Made by a program: the position numbers and the translations under genes
Notes under the pieces: generated by a model
The model's input: only the letters and a program-made list of their open reading frames with translations
Databases searched by the model: none
Told to the model about the DNA's origin: nothing
Shown here: positions 19,917-28,724 of the stretch, in pieces
Numbering within the stretch: position 1 is the stretch's first letter
How the letters are laid out: every line of letters begins with the position of its first letter
NCBI GenBank assembly: GCA_902547755.1
Contig: CACCPA010000009.1
Span: forward strand, 1 to 64,000
Origin: Halieaceae bacterium
GTDB taxonomy: Bacteria > Pseudomonadota > Gammaproteobacteria > Pseudomonadales > Halieaceae
Direction of reading: 5' to 3'
Length of the DNA stretch: 64,000 bases

Positions 19917-21101
19917 CTAGTGCGCAGGTGCCGGTGTCTGGCGTTTACGCGAGGGATTAAACAGTGGACCGTCGATGACCTTGCAGGGCGCCATCAATCG
20001 CGTCCACTGCAACTCGCGCTGATAGTAGATCTCAGCAACAAACTCATCCCCAACAGCGCCGTGCGGCATCTCTACCTGCGCAAACGCGAGGTTCGACTTC
20101 ACCGTGGGACACCAAGCGGCAGAGGTGACGATACCGATCTGCTTACCATTCTTGAGGATAAACGAGTGCTCGGCGGGCTTATTGCCCTCGACATCAAGCA
20201 GAACAAACCGATATCGCAGGCCTTCTTCTTTCTGCTTTAAAAGCGCGGCGCGGCCGTTGAACAGTGGTTTATTAAAATCGACCTGCCAATCCAAGCCTAT
20301 TTCGAGGGGCGTGCGGGTCCGCCCGGGGCGCACCGCAATTTCCGCTGGAACGAAGTCGACCTTGGCCTGCAGGAAACCCGCCTCAATACGCGCCATGTGA
20401 AGCGCGTGCGAGCCGATGGGCTTAATCAGGTAATCACGTCCCTTCCCGAATAGCTGATCCCAGAGCGCTTCGGCTTTACTGGGGTCGATCCAGACTTCAT
20501 AGCCCAAATCTCCCGTAAAGCCAGTGCGGCTGACCATCATCTCAACGCCCTCGAAATCGAATCGCGCAATGCCAAAGGGCTTGAGTTCGTTCAAGCCTTC
20601 ACAGCCAATCAAGGTCAGAATAGTGCAGGACACAGGGCCCTGGATGGCTAGCGCCGCAATATCATCAGACTCATTGTTGATCGTCACGTCAAAACCGAGT
20701 GCGTTCCACTCGAGCCACTCATCGGCGCGCATGTAGGAGCAGAGCCGGTAATCGTTCTCGGCAAGATGGAAGATCGTTCCATCGTCCATGAGCTCACCCG
20801 CGTCATTACACCAGACCGCGTAGCCCACTCGGTTAACACCAATCTTGCTGACGTCACGTGTGACCAAGCGATTGAGGAAGGCTTCTGCATCAGGCCCCGA
20901 GATGCGGTACTTATTCATGGGGGATAAGTCGAGTACGCCCGCTGTGCTGCGAATAGCGAAATATTCGAGCTCCACATCGAAGTAGGAGTTTGGCGTGGTA
21001 TAGCCCTGCCACGCGCCCCAATCGTTGAGTTCGCAGTTCTGCTCTACCCGCGAGTGAAACGGTGTAGTCAGCAACATTGTCTTGCGTTCAGCAGCGCTCA
21101 T
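19917..21101 (-). CDS. GcvT-like tetrahydrofolate-dependent methyltransferase or demethylase
   Basis: The family includes glycine-cleavage T protein, DMSP demethylase DmdA and the O-demethylase LigM, all of which move a one-carbon unit to tetrahydrofolate. The 394-residue protein has the GcvT N-terminal fold (FDVELEYFAIRSTAGVLDLS), the folate-site aspartate region ELMDDGTIFHL, the RTGFTGDLGYEVW signature and a C-terminal barrel. The open frame reaches 21191, but the extra residues are unlike the family; ATG 21101 overlaps the upstream stop as ATGA and is preferred. No gcvP or gcvH is near. With the Rieske oxygenase next door it may capture a methyl or formaldehyde carbon. Confidence 0.85.
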   Translation of the reverse strand: MSAAERKTMLLTTPFHSRVEQNCELNDWGAWQGYTTPNSYFDVELEYFAIRSTAGVLDLSPMNKYRISGPDAEAFLNRLVTRDVSKIGVNRVGYAVWCNDAGELMDDGTIFHLAENDYRLCSYMRADEWLEWNALGFDVTINNESDDIAALAIQGPVSCTILTLIGCEGLNELKPFGIARFDFEGVEMMVSRTGFTGDLGYEVWIDPSKAEALWDQLFGKGRDYLIKPIGSHALHMARIEAGFLQAKVDFVPAEIAVRPGRTRTPLEIGLDWQVDFNKPLFNGRAALLKQKEEGLRYRFVLLDVEGNKPAEHSFILKNGKQIGIVTSAAWCPTVKSNLAFAQVEMPHGAVGDEFVAEIYYQRELQWTRLMAPCKVIDGPLFNPSRKRQTPAPAH

Positions 21102-22666
21102 GACAAGACCCCCTGCTTGAGCATTTCTTCCGCCGCATTTTTCCCAGCGAGGCCCATGAGGCTCCCGCCCGGATGCGAGCCTGCACCGCAAAGATAAAGC
21201 CCTTCGACGCTACCCGTGTACTGCGTCGATCCCGGGAAAGGACGCATCATCAGGGACTGATCAATCGAAAGCTCGCCATGGTGCCAGTTACCGCCTGTCA
21301 TACCGTGTGATGCCTCAAAGTCCTCAGGCACACGCACTTCGCTTGCAACAATGAGATCGCGAATCCCTGGGGCATAGGCCTCGAGTTGTTCGAGGAGTGA
21401 CTCAAGTAACTGCTCGCGAGCACCTTCATCACTGTCCCAACCCGTCTTGAGCTTGTAGGGCACGTAATGCACCAACGCCGTCAGGACGTGCTGACCTGCC
21501 GGTGCTAACGTCGGGTCTTCGATGCTTGAAATGCTGATATCGAACACATGCTGCGAGGTCAGCTCCCTGTATTTGATGGGGTTTAAGCCAGTTTCCATGG
21601 CGTCCATGGATGGCGCAATGATCAAACGTTGACTGTGATCCTCGGCGGAAACGCCGGTAAACGATGGCAGCCCGGACAAGGCCAAATGTAACTTGCCGGT
21701 GCCGGAACGCGTTCGGTATTGTTCGACACGACGCGCTTGTCCCGCCTCAATATGGCGATAACCCAGGAGATCTCGGTAGGTCGTTGTGGGGTCAGCGCTC
21801 GACACCACGGCCGTCGCCTCAACAACGTCACCCGAGCTCAATTCAACGCCGGTAACACGGTCATGGGTCTTGATAATACGAGTAACAGCTTCGCCTAAGC
21901 GAACCTCAACACCCTGTGTTTTTGCTGAACTCAGCAGTGCGCCGCCAAGACTCCCCATGCCGCCCATCACCTGACTCACGCCACGATTACCTAACGCCTC
22001 TCCGACCATACGGTGGATGTATGTGAATACGGTATTGGGAGATCGCGGACCCATGTTGGTTCCTGTGATGGCATCAAGCGCCACCGCAGCTTTGAGCCCA
22101 TCGTGCTCAAAGTGCTCGTTCATTACGTCGTAAATGTTGATTAGTACGAGCCGCATCATGTCCTGCATGTTCTTGCGACCCATCATCTTCAAGCCGAGCC
22201 CCAAGGACAGCAGTGTCATGCGATCACCCCAATCAGCGTCGACCATCTTGGGCGCGCGGGTGCGATAGAGCTTGAGCATCAACTTGCCGAAGGCGCGCAT
22301 TTGCGACCGAAACGCTTTGTAGGCCCTCTTGTCCGCTGCGCTGATCTCGGCGCCGCTGAGGCTGTCACCATCGAGGGTCAAGTGATCGCCACTCGCCTGA
22401 AGCGCAATCGTTCGCTTGGCCTTACCCAGTCGCAAACCGTGCATTTCAAGACTGAGCTCTTGGACGATCTTGTCATCGAGTTGATGCACCCACTGGGCGC
22501 AGTCCGAGATATGAAACCCATTGGTAAACGCTTGGGTGCTCGCACAGCCACCTGCTTCGCTGCGGGCATCCACGACCAATACTTTCTTTCCCGCCTTGGC
22601 GAGGTAGCTCGATGTAATCAGCCCGTTGTGCCCCGCACCGATCACGATGGCATCGTAATTAGTCAT
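21098..22666 (-). CDS. COG1233-type FAD-dependent oxidoreductase, copy 2
   Basis: This belongs to the phytoene-desaturase/PYROXD2-like flavoprotein family. The FAD site IGAGHNGLITSSYLAKAG lies at the N-terminus, followed by EAGGCAS, and the C-terminal FAD block LYLCGAGSHPGGSLMGLAGKNAA closes the fold. Of two in-frame starts (22672 and 22666), MTNYDAIV matches its neighbour best. It overlaps the upstream paralogue by eight bases. No carotenoid gene is near, so a desaturase role in pigment synthesis is unlikely. The reaction is unknown; oxidation of an amine or of a ring is possible. Confidence 0.8.
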   Translation of the reverse strand: MTNYDAIVIGAGHNGLITSSYLAKAGKKVLVVDARSEAGGCASTQAFTNGFHISDCAQWVHQLDDKIVQELSLEMHGLRLGKAKRTIALQASGDHLTLDGDSLSGAEISAADKRAYKAFRSQMRAFGKLMLKLYRTRAPKMVDADWGDRMTLLSLGLGLKMMGRKNMQDMMRLVLINIYDVMNEHFEHDGLKAAVALDAITGTNMGPRSPNTVFTYIHRMVGEALGNRGVSQVMGGMGSLGGALLSSAKTQGVEVRLGEAVTRIIKTHDRVTGVELSSGDVVEATAVVSSADPTTTYRDLLGYRHIEAGQARRVEQYRTRSGTGKLHLALSGLPSFTGVSAEDHSQRLIIAPSMDAMETGLNPIKYRELTSQHVFDISISSIEDPTLAPAGQHVLTALVHYVPYKLKTGWDSDEGAREQLLESLLEQLEAYAPGIRDLIVASEVRVPEDFEASHGMTGGNWHHGELSIDQSLMMRPFPGSTQYTGSVEGLYLCGAGSHPGGSLMGLAGKNAAEEMLKQGVLS

Positions 22667-24275
22667 CGGCATAGCTCCCCGGGACGGTATTGGGGCGTTT
22701 CAGATCACAGAGAATCTCGCGCGCAGCGTTAGCGCCCGGCGCCGCCATCACGCCACCACCCGGGTGTGTACCAGAGCTGCACATGTACATACCCTTAATG
22801 GGCATCCGGTACTGCGCGTAACCCGGGAAGGGGCGATTAAAGAGCAGCTGATCGAAGGTCAGCTCTCCCTGGAAAATATTGCCCTCGGTCAGCCCTACTT
22901 CAGCCTCGATCTCGCGCGGCGTCCGCGTCTCACAGTGGAGAATCAGGTCGCGGAAATTCGGACTGTATTTTGAAATTTGATCGATAACCGACTTCTCGAA
23001 CCCGTCCTTGTCCTCGTCGGTCCACTCGCGGCCCTCAACTTTAGGCGGCGCGTACTGAACAAAGACCGACATCATGTGTTTGCCCGGTGGCGCCATGGTC
23101 GGATCCGTCAAAGAGGGGATCATCATGTCGAGATAAGGGTCTTTCGACCAGGTGCCGGCCTTCCAGTCATCGTAGGCACGCTCCATGCGTTCGAGTGAAT
23201 CACTGAAGTGCAGATCGCCCGCCATGAGCGGATTCTTGGGGTCGAGGCCATCGAACATTGGCAAGCCATCCAGGGCAATATTCAGCTTCCCGGAGGAACC
23301 ACGAATTTTGAAGTTCTTGGCTTTCTGAACTACGTCTTTGGGAAGATCGCGCTCGTCCGTAATATCGAGCAACGTCCGCTTGGGATCGAGGTTCGAAACG
23401 ACGATATCAGCGAAGTATTCATCACCGTTCTTAAGCGAAACGCCCTTAGTGCGGCCACCCTTCACGATGATGCGATCCACGTTGGCATCGCAGATGATTT
23501 CGCCGCCGAATGACTGAAGCGATTTTGAAAGTGCATTGGCAATGGCGCCCATGCCACCACGAGCAAAACCCCAGGCACCCACGTTCCCATCGACATCACC
23601 CATGTAATGATGAAGAAGAACATAAGCCGTGCCCGGCGAGTACACACCGAGCGCTGTACCAATGATGCCACTGCCCGCGTGCTGCGCCTTGATAACGTCC
23701 GTTTCAAAGTACTCGTTAAGGTAATCCCCGACCGAGGTCGTCCAGAACTTGATGGTGTCCAGCAGCCCCTCTTCATCCATGTTGATGAAGGGTTTTGCAA
23801 ATTCCACAAGGTCCTTAAGGTCTCTCAATTTAAGTGATGTGGGATCGGGCGGCGTCTTGAGCAGGAAGGGTCGAATCAGGCGTGTCTGACGGCTGGTATC
23901 TGCTTTGTAGCGCTCGTAGGCATTGGCATCGCGCTTCGAGTGCCGCGAGATCTCACGATACTTGCGCGCATAGTCGCTGTAGTTCCCGAAGTGATCACCG
24001 TTCTGCATGAAGGTGGCGCCGCCGCCAAAAGGCACGACTTGCAGACCGTGACGAGGCAACTCAAGGTCTCGGGTAATCTCGGGACGGAGTAAGCTCGATA
24101 CGTAGGAACAATTGGAGTAGTACCAGCCCTCATAGAGCTCTCGACTCACCGTCGCACCGCCAATGTGGGGATTCCGCTCGAGTACGGCTACCTTTAGCCC
24201 CGCCTTGGCGAGATAAGCCGCGTTGGTCAGCCCGTTATGACCGGCACCGATAACGATGGCGTCGTATTTATTCAC
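22659..24275 (-). CDS. COG1233-type FAD-dependent oxidoreductase, copy 1
   Basis: This is the first gene of the four-gene operon, 538 residues, starting at GTG with a ggaga ribosome site. It shares the frame of its neighbour: N-terminal IGAGHNGLTNAAYLAKAG, then HIGGATVSRE, and a C-terminal MYMCSSGTHPGGGVMAAPGA block. The two paralogues are clearly diverged, so they probably have different partners or form a heteromer rather than being a recent duplication. Homologues are usually annotated only as FAD/NAD(P)-dependent oxidoreductase. The function is not established. Confidence 0.8.
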   Translation of the reverse strand: MNKYDAIVIGAGHNGLTNAAYLAKAGLKVAVLERNPHIGGATVSRELYEGWYYSNCSYVSSLLRPEITRDLELPRHGLQVVPFGGGATFMQNGDHFGNYSDYARKYREISRHSKRDANAYERYKADTSRQTRLIRPFLLKTPPDPTSLKLRDLKDLVEFAKPFINMDEEGLLDTIKFWTTSVGDYLNEYFETDVIKAQHAGSGIIGTALGVYSPGTAYVLLHHYMGDVDGNVGAWGFARGGMGAIANALSKSLQSFGGEIICDANVDRIIVKGGRTKGVSLKNGDEYFADIVVSNLDPKRTLLDITDERDLPKDVVQKAKNFKIRGSSGKLNIALDGLPMFDGLDPKNPLMAGDLHFSDSLERMERAYDDWKAGTWSKDPYLDMMIPSLTDPTMAPPGKHMMSVFVQYAPPKVEGREWTDEDKDGFEKSVIDQISKYSPNFRDLILHCETRTPREIEAEVGLTEGNIFQGELTFDQLLFNRPFPGYAQYRMPIKGMYMCSSGTHPGGGVMAAPGANAAREILCDLKRPNTVPGSYADD

Positions 24276-24392
24276 GTATTTCTCCGCCAGATTTTCGGTG
24301 GCCTAACACCAAGGACTCACCGGCAAACTTAGGTCCGTAAGGGTCACCCAATGGACACTGAGAGACAAGCGTTTTGAGTGTCGACAGGCCAC

Positions 24393-24426
24393 AAAAAAAT
24401 AACCCGGCCGCAGTATGCGCCGGGTT
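24393..24426 (-). terminator. Terminator of the GH81 gene
   Basis: On the minus strand, aacccggc / gccgggtt (24419-24426 and 24401-24408) forms a stem followed by seven T residues (complement of 24393-24399). It lies 30 bases past the GH81 stop codon. Confidence 0.9.
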
Positions 24427-24455
24427 ACTTTAAAGTCGCTTTGAGAGGACTAAAG

Positions 24456-27400
24456 CTAGAGTTGCTCGATCGCGAAAGCGTTAGCCGCAGCCTCAACCAC
24501 CGTGCCATCACTGAACGTGACCGTAATCGCCTCATCGCTGTAGTTGTAGACCACGTAGCTGGTCACACCGGCATCCGTCCCGAAGGCCATCGCGGCAGGA
24601 TAATCTGCGGTAAGAGCTCCCGTGCCCGTCTGGAGTTCGCCCAAAGCACGCATGGTGTAAATCCAGTGATAGGTGTGCGCAGGGGCCTCACCTGCTTCAG
24701 GCTCGTAGCTTGCCGTGGCTTCGAAATCTGCAATTGCAGCATCGGCATCTGTCATTGACCATAAGTTCCACCAGAGGTCCGTCCAGTGACCATTTGGTAG
24801 ACCCGATGGCTTGCCGTTAGGCGACTCCTCGAGACCCAAGGTCACGTAATCATCGAGATAGTCCGCAAACAAACCGACGTGCATGATCAACGGGTTCGAG
24901 GGTAGACCCTGAATGCCCAGAATATGAGCGAACGCCGGGCTGAACCAGGTCGAGAAGGCACTGCCATCACCCCAGATGATGGAGGTAGTGATCCGTGGGT
25001 AGCCCGGTGGGAAGTTCCGAGCATCTGGATCGGTACCCACGTAACCATCGATGTCGTTCCAGTACTCCCAGTACGTCGCCGAAGTTGATGCGTGCAGGTA
25101 CATGCCACGCTCCATAATGTCATCATTACCTGTCACCAGTCCGTACAGGACCATAGCGCCGTAGGCATTGGCTGCCTCGGAGGTCGACTCATTATTGTTT
25201 CCGCGAACGAAGTTTGCATGACCCGAGGCCCAGGAGAACCCGTTGGCAGGATCAAAATTGCGCAGGTAGGGGAACATCGGATCATTCTTGCCGCCCGCAT
25301 AGTCACGAATGAGCAATTCGAACATTTGCCCGTACTGCTCGTCGCTACAGAACGCCTTATCGACTCGACAGACCTCCGCCGCGGCGCGAATGAAGTAGCC
25401 GTAGTGGAAATGGTGATCGTTCAACTGCTGATGCGAGGCGAACGACTCCTCCATGCCGAGGAGCGTGCTCCAGTTGGGTTCGTACACGAAATAGTTTTCG
25501 CTATCCAAGGTGCCATCGCGTTCAGCGCTCATCCAGTCAGCGAGTTCGCCCTTGAGCCAATCGCGCAAGGTGGTGGCTTCGTCGACCATACCCAGTTGGT
25601 CGGCGATGGCCAGAACTTCTGACAGACGGCCCACCGCCTTACCGTTCCAGTACGTGTCGTTGGCGGTATTCCAATAGCCAGTGCCACCGGCAACAAAATC
25701 CTCGACCAAGCCACGTAGCTCGGTCTCGTTAAGTGACCCATCAATGAGTGGCAGGGCGGGCAGCACACCGACAGACGGCAGGTCGTAATCGAAGCCGGTC
25801 ATTGGCGAAAATTTCACGAGACCCCGTGCACTACGAACCGACGTGGCATAGCCCATGGCTGTTGCACGCTTCCACTGGAGCGGCATTAGGCCCGCGAGTG
25901 TCTCGACCGGTGCGTTGTCATCATCGAGATAGCGATGGCTCACCGTCACGGTATTGGTGGAGCGATCCACTGCATAATCAATGGTGACATGCTTCACTTT
26001 GTTACGAGCATAGCTCTCGAGCGTCTGGCGCACTGATGCGGTCGTCTCAGGTGCCCAGACCAAGGTGAAGGAGTTGCCTGCTGCAGAAATAGTGACGGTG
26101 TCCGTATCGACGCCGCTGAACGTTGTACCGGCATCGCCAACAATCAGGAAGTCATTGCGCTGCCCGGCAACACTACTCCAGATACCAAGGCTGTCACCGC
26201 CCTCATGCCATACGCCCCGCTCACCACTGTTAGCACGCAAGGTCTTCAGCGTTGGGGTGCCCGAGTAAACCTCGAAGAACACAAATGGAGAGCCATAAAC
26301 AAAGGTGGCTTCCATAATCAGTGAGTCACCCTCGTACCAGCCCGCGGTAATGGCGCCCTCGGAGTAGTCGAGCAACTTCACATCCATGTTGCTGTGCGCG
26401 TTGTTAGCAATCGCAGCACCATCGAAGACTTCAGCAAACGGATCAGGTACGGCATAACCAAAGCCACCTGTATTGGCACCAATACCCGGTGGGATACCCA
26501 TGAATCGCGCACCACGTTCGGTGAGTCGCGCCATGATTGGATCAGGTGTGATGTAACCCGCACCGTTAGGGTCACCTACGCGCATCTCACCGATGAACGA
26601 GACGGATCCCCACCAACGGTGAGTCATTGTGTGCTTATTCGCGGCCGCGCCCGCCAACTGCGGATACTTAGGCGTTGGGTCACCCTGGGGCCTTCCAGTT
26701 GCGGTTTCGCAGAACGGGATACCGGGCTCGACCACACCTGCGTTGTAGATCCAGTTACCGTAGTCATACACGCAGCGATAGCTCGCTGGGTTAATAGTGT
26801 CCGAGTAGCTTCCCAGACCCATTTGCGTCAGGTTGAAAGGCAATGTTACCACGGGAGGCGGCGGTTCGGCCGTCTCATCAAAGCCCGTGAAGCGCACATT
26901 ATCAATCTGGAAGACTGTGTCTTCGAACTTACTCGCCCAAATGACCAAGCCCGTATTCACTTCACTCAGATTGAGACCACCGGCCGTCAGCTGTGAGATG
27001 GGAACACTCACTGCTTCCCAGCCACTGGCACCTTTCTCACCTAGGTGTTGATCACCCGACGTACAGGGATAAAAGCAGTCCAGTTTCACAGTGATTTCGG
27101 CATCACCGGAGACCACTTTGATGTCGAATTCGATGTGACCGTTCACGTAGCTGTTAAGGTCCACTGCCGCTGACGAGGCAAAGAATAGGCCTGCAAGATT
27201 TTGGTTGTTCGCGTGCGTTACCTGAAGCACGTCACCACGATCGGGGTCGGAAACAAATTCCCAAGCAATGGATGGGCAGCCTTCGCCGCCGTCGTTGCTG
27301 CAATCACCCCACCCGATAGCCTGGTCAAACGCATTGATGCCGCGGTCCCAAACGCCATCGACAATGCCCTGAGTCATTACCAGCTGATCATCGGCCTCGT

Positions 27401-28052
27401 TGCCACCACCACCGCCACCGGTGGGTGGGGGCTCAGGCTCGGGTTCGAGGACGGTTACCATCCGCTGTACTTGCGATGAGTTACCAGCCGCATCGGTTGC
27501 CGTATACGTCAGTGTGTAGGTGCCGGCAGCACTACCCACACTACCTGTAATGACGACCTCGAGCGTGCCATCAACGCTATCGACCGCCGTGGCACCCTGT
27601 TCAATGTAGGCGGTATCAGCCTCAAGCGTAATCGAGCCACTGCCGTTGAGCGTTACCGTTGGCGCCGTGGTGTCCGAAACGGTGACCACGCGCTCGGCGG
27701 ACGCTTCATTTCCTGCTGCGTCAGTGGCGGTATAGGTCAGCGTATAGATACCCGCCGTAGCGGTATCGACGGTGCCAGAGACCGACACAGTGACTTCACC
27801 ATCGGTGTCGTCATTGGCTAAAGCACCCGGATCTGTGAACTCTGTACCCTGCTCCACACGCATTTCTGCGTCACCCGACAACGTAATCGTGGGTGGTGTC
27901 GTATCCGCAGATGGAGCTGGTGGTTCAACGACCACAGGTGGTGCACTAACAGCACCGCTGCCACCCCCACCGCAGGCAGTGACGAATATCGCTAAGAATA
28001 GTGCTGATAACAATGGAAAACTCGAGGTGAAACGGTACAACGGTTTCGGCAT
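24456..28052 (-). CDS. GH81 endo-beta-1,3-glucanase lipoprotein with Ig-like and jelly-roll modules
   Basis: The enzyme should hydrolyse beta-1,3-glucans such as laminarin at the cell surface. The 1,198-residue protein opens with a lipoprotein signal (FVTAC, Cys27) and a Gly/Pro linker, then two Ig-like DUF5011/HYR modules (about 50-125 and 128-205, each with a YTLTYTATDAAGN strand), a Pro/Gly linker, a jelly-roll domain (about 225-393, ending FQIDNVRFTGF) that may bind sugar, and a GH81 catalytic region from about 405 to 1,120. The GH81 blocks NDHHFHYGYF and FVRGNNNESTSEAANAYGA hold the expected acidic catalytic residues. It stands alone, with its own terminator and no transporter beside it. 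Confidence 0.9.
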   Translation of the reverse strand: MPKPLYRFTSSFPLLSALFLAIFVTACGGGGSGAVSAPPVVVEPPAPSADTTPPTITLSGDAEMRVEQGTEFTDPGALANDDTDGEVTVSVSGTVDTATAGIYTLTYTATDAAGNEASAERVVTVSDTTAPTVTLNGSGSITLEADTAYIEQGATAVDSVDGTLEVVITGSVGSAAGTYTLTYTATDAAGNSSQVQRMVTVLEPEPEPPPTGGGGGGNEADDQLVMTQGIVDGVWDRGINAFDQAIGWGDCSNDGGEGCPSIAWEFVSDPDRGDVLQVTHANNQNLAGLFFASSAAVDLNSYVNGHIEFDIKVVSGDAEITVKLDCFYPCTSGDQHLGEKGASGWEAVSVPISQLTAGGLNLSEVNTGLVIWASKFEDTVFQIDNVRFTGFDETAEPPPPVVTLPFNLTQMGLGSYSDTINPASYRCVYDYGNWIYNAGVVEPGIPFCETATGRPQGDPTPKYPQLAGAAANKHTMTHRWWGSVSFIGEMRVGDPNGAGYITPDPIMARLTERGARFMGIPPGIGANTGGFGYAVPDPFAEVFDGAAIANNAHSNMDVKLLDYSEGAITAGWYEGDSLIMEATFVYGSPFVFFEVYSGTPTLKTLRANSGERGVWHEGGDSLGIWSSVAGQRNDFLIVGDAGTTFSGVDTDTVTISAAGNSFTLVWAPETTASVRQTLESYARNKVKHVTIDYAVDRSTNTVTVSHRYLDDDNAPVETLAGLMPLQWKRATAMGYATSVRSARGLVKFSPMTGFDYDLPSVGVLPALPLIDGSLNETELRGLVEDFVAGGTGYWNTANDTYWNGKAVGRLSEVLAIADQLGMVDEATTLRDWLKGELADWMSAERDGTLDSENYFVYEPNWSTLLGMEESFASHQQLNDHHFHYGYFIRAAAEVCRVDKAFCSDEQYGQMFELLIRDYAGGKNDPMFPYLRNFDPANGFSWASGHANFVRGNNNESTSEAANAYGAMVLYGLVTGNDDIMERGMYLHASTSATYWEYWNDIDGYVGTDPDARNFPPGYPRITTSIIWGDGSAFSTWFSPAFAHILGIQGLPSNPLIMHVGLFADYLDDYVTLGLEESPNGKPSGLPNGHWTDLWWNLWSMTDADAAIADFEATASYEPEAGEAPAHTYHWIYTMRALGELQTGTGALTADYPAAMAFGTDAGVTSYVVYNYSDEAITVTFSDGTVVEAAANAFAIEQL

Positions 28053-28230
28053 CTTGCGCTCTTTAATCTTTATAGAGGAATTATGAGCGCATGAACGCGC
28101 AGCCGCGCTCGCAAGTCAACGCAGCTTGGTAGCATTTAAGACAGAGCGTCCCGCGCACCGGTCAGACGGGCCAGTATTTAATGCGGCCTTTAATAACGAA
28201 CTTGAGCGCCCATTACCGGCAGTTAAACGC

Positions 28231-28722
28231 TTAGATTGTAAGCACCTTCTCACCGCGAGCGATACCGGCCACACCTGACCGCACAACCTCGAGTATTTCC
28301 GCTTCGCCGAGGGCCGATAGGAAGGAATCGAGTTTATCGATTGGGCCCGTGAGCTGCACGATATAGGTCGCTGGCCCCACATCGATAATCTGCCCGCGGA
28401 AGATATCCGTGGTTCGCTTGACCTCATCGCGCTGAGCACCTTCAGCACGCACTTTCACCAACAGCATGTCACGCTCAACATGCGCGCCCTCGGTAAGATC
28501 AACCACCTTCACCACATCAACAATTTTGTTGAGATGCTTCGTAATCTGCTCAATTTTGAGGTCATCACCCGTTGTCGTTAGCGTTAATCGGGACAACGTA
28601 TTGTCCGTCGTTGGTGCGACGTTGAGGCTCTCGATATTGTAGCCACGCTGCGAGAACAAACCGACGACGCGTGACAGAGCTCCGGGCTCGTTCTCCATCA
28701 ACACGGAAAGTATGCGTCTCAT
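28231..28722 (-). CDS. ilvH: Acetolactate synthase small (regulatory) subunit
   Basis: The 163-residue protein has an N-terminal ACT domain (MRRILSVLMENEPGALSRV) that binds valine for feedback control, and a C-terminal ACT-like half that activates the catalytic subunit. The frame is open to 28752, inside ilvB, but MRRILS at 28722 is the family start. It lies two bases after the ilvB stop. It would bind IlvB in the cytoplasm and set the flux to branched-chain amino acids. Confidence 0.94.
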   Translation of the reverse strand: MRRILSVLMENEPGALSRVVGLFSQRGYNIESLNVAPTTDNTLSRLTLTTTGDDLKIEQITKHLNKIVDVVKVVDLTEGAHVERDMLLVKVRAEGAQRDEVKRTTDIFRGQIIDVGPATYIVQLTGPIDKLDSFLSALGEAEILEVVRSGVAGIARGEKVLTI

Positions 28723-28724
28723 AA

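Noticed and set aside
21102-21191. Longer start for the GcvT-like protein
   Set aside because: The extra 30 residues lie wholly inside the upstream gene and do not resemble the family; the ATGA overlap start is better.
26394-26996. Plus-strand 200-codon frame inside the GH81 gene
   Set aside because: It is a shadow of the GH81 gene without ribosome site or domain.
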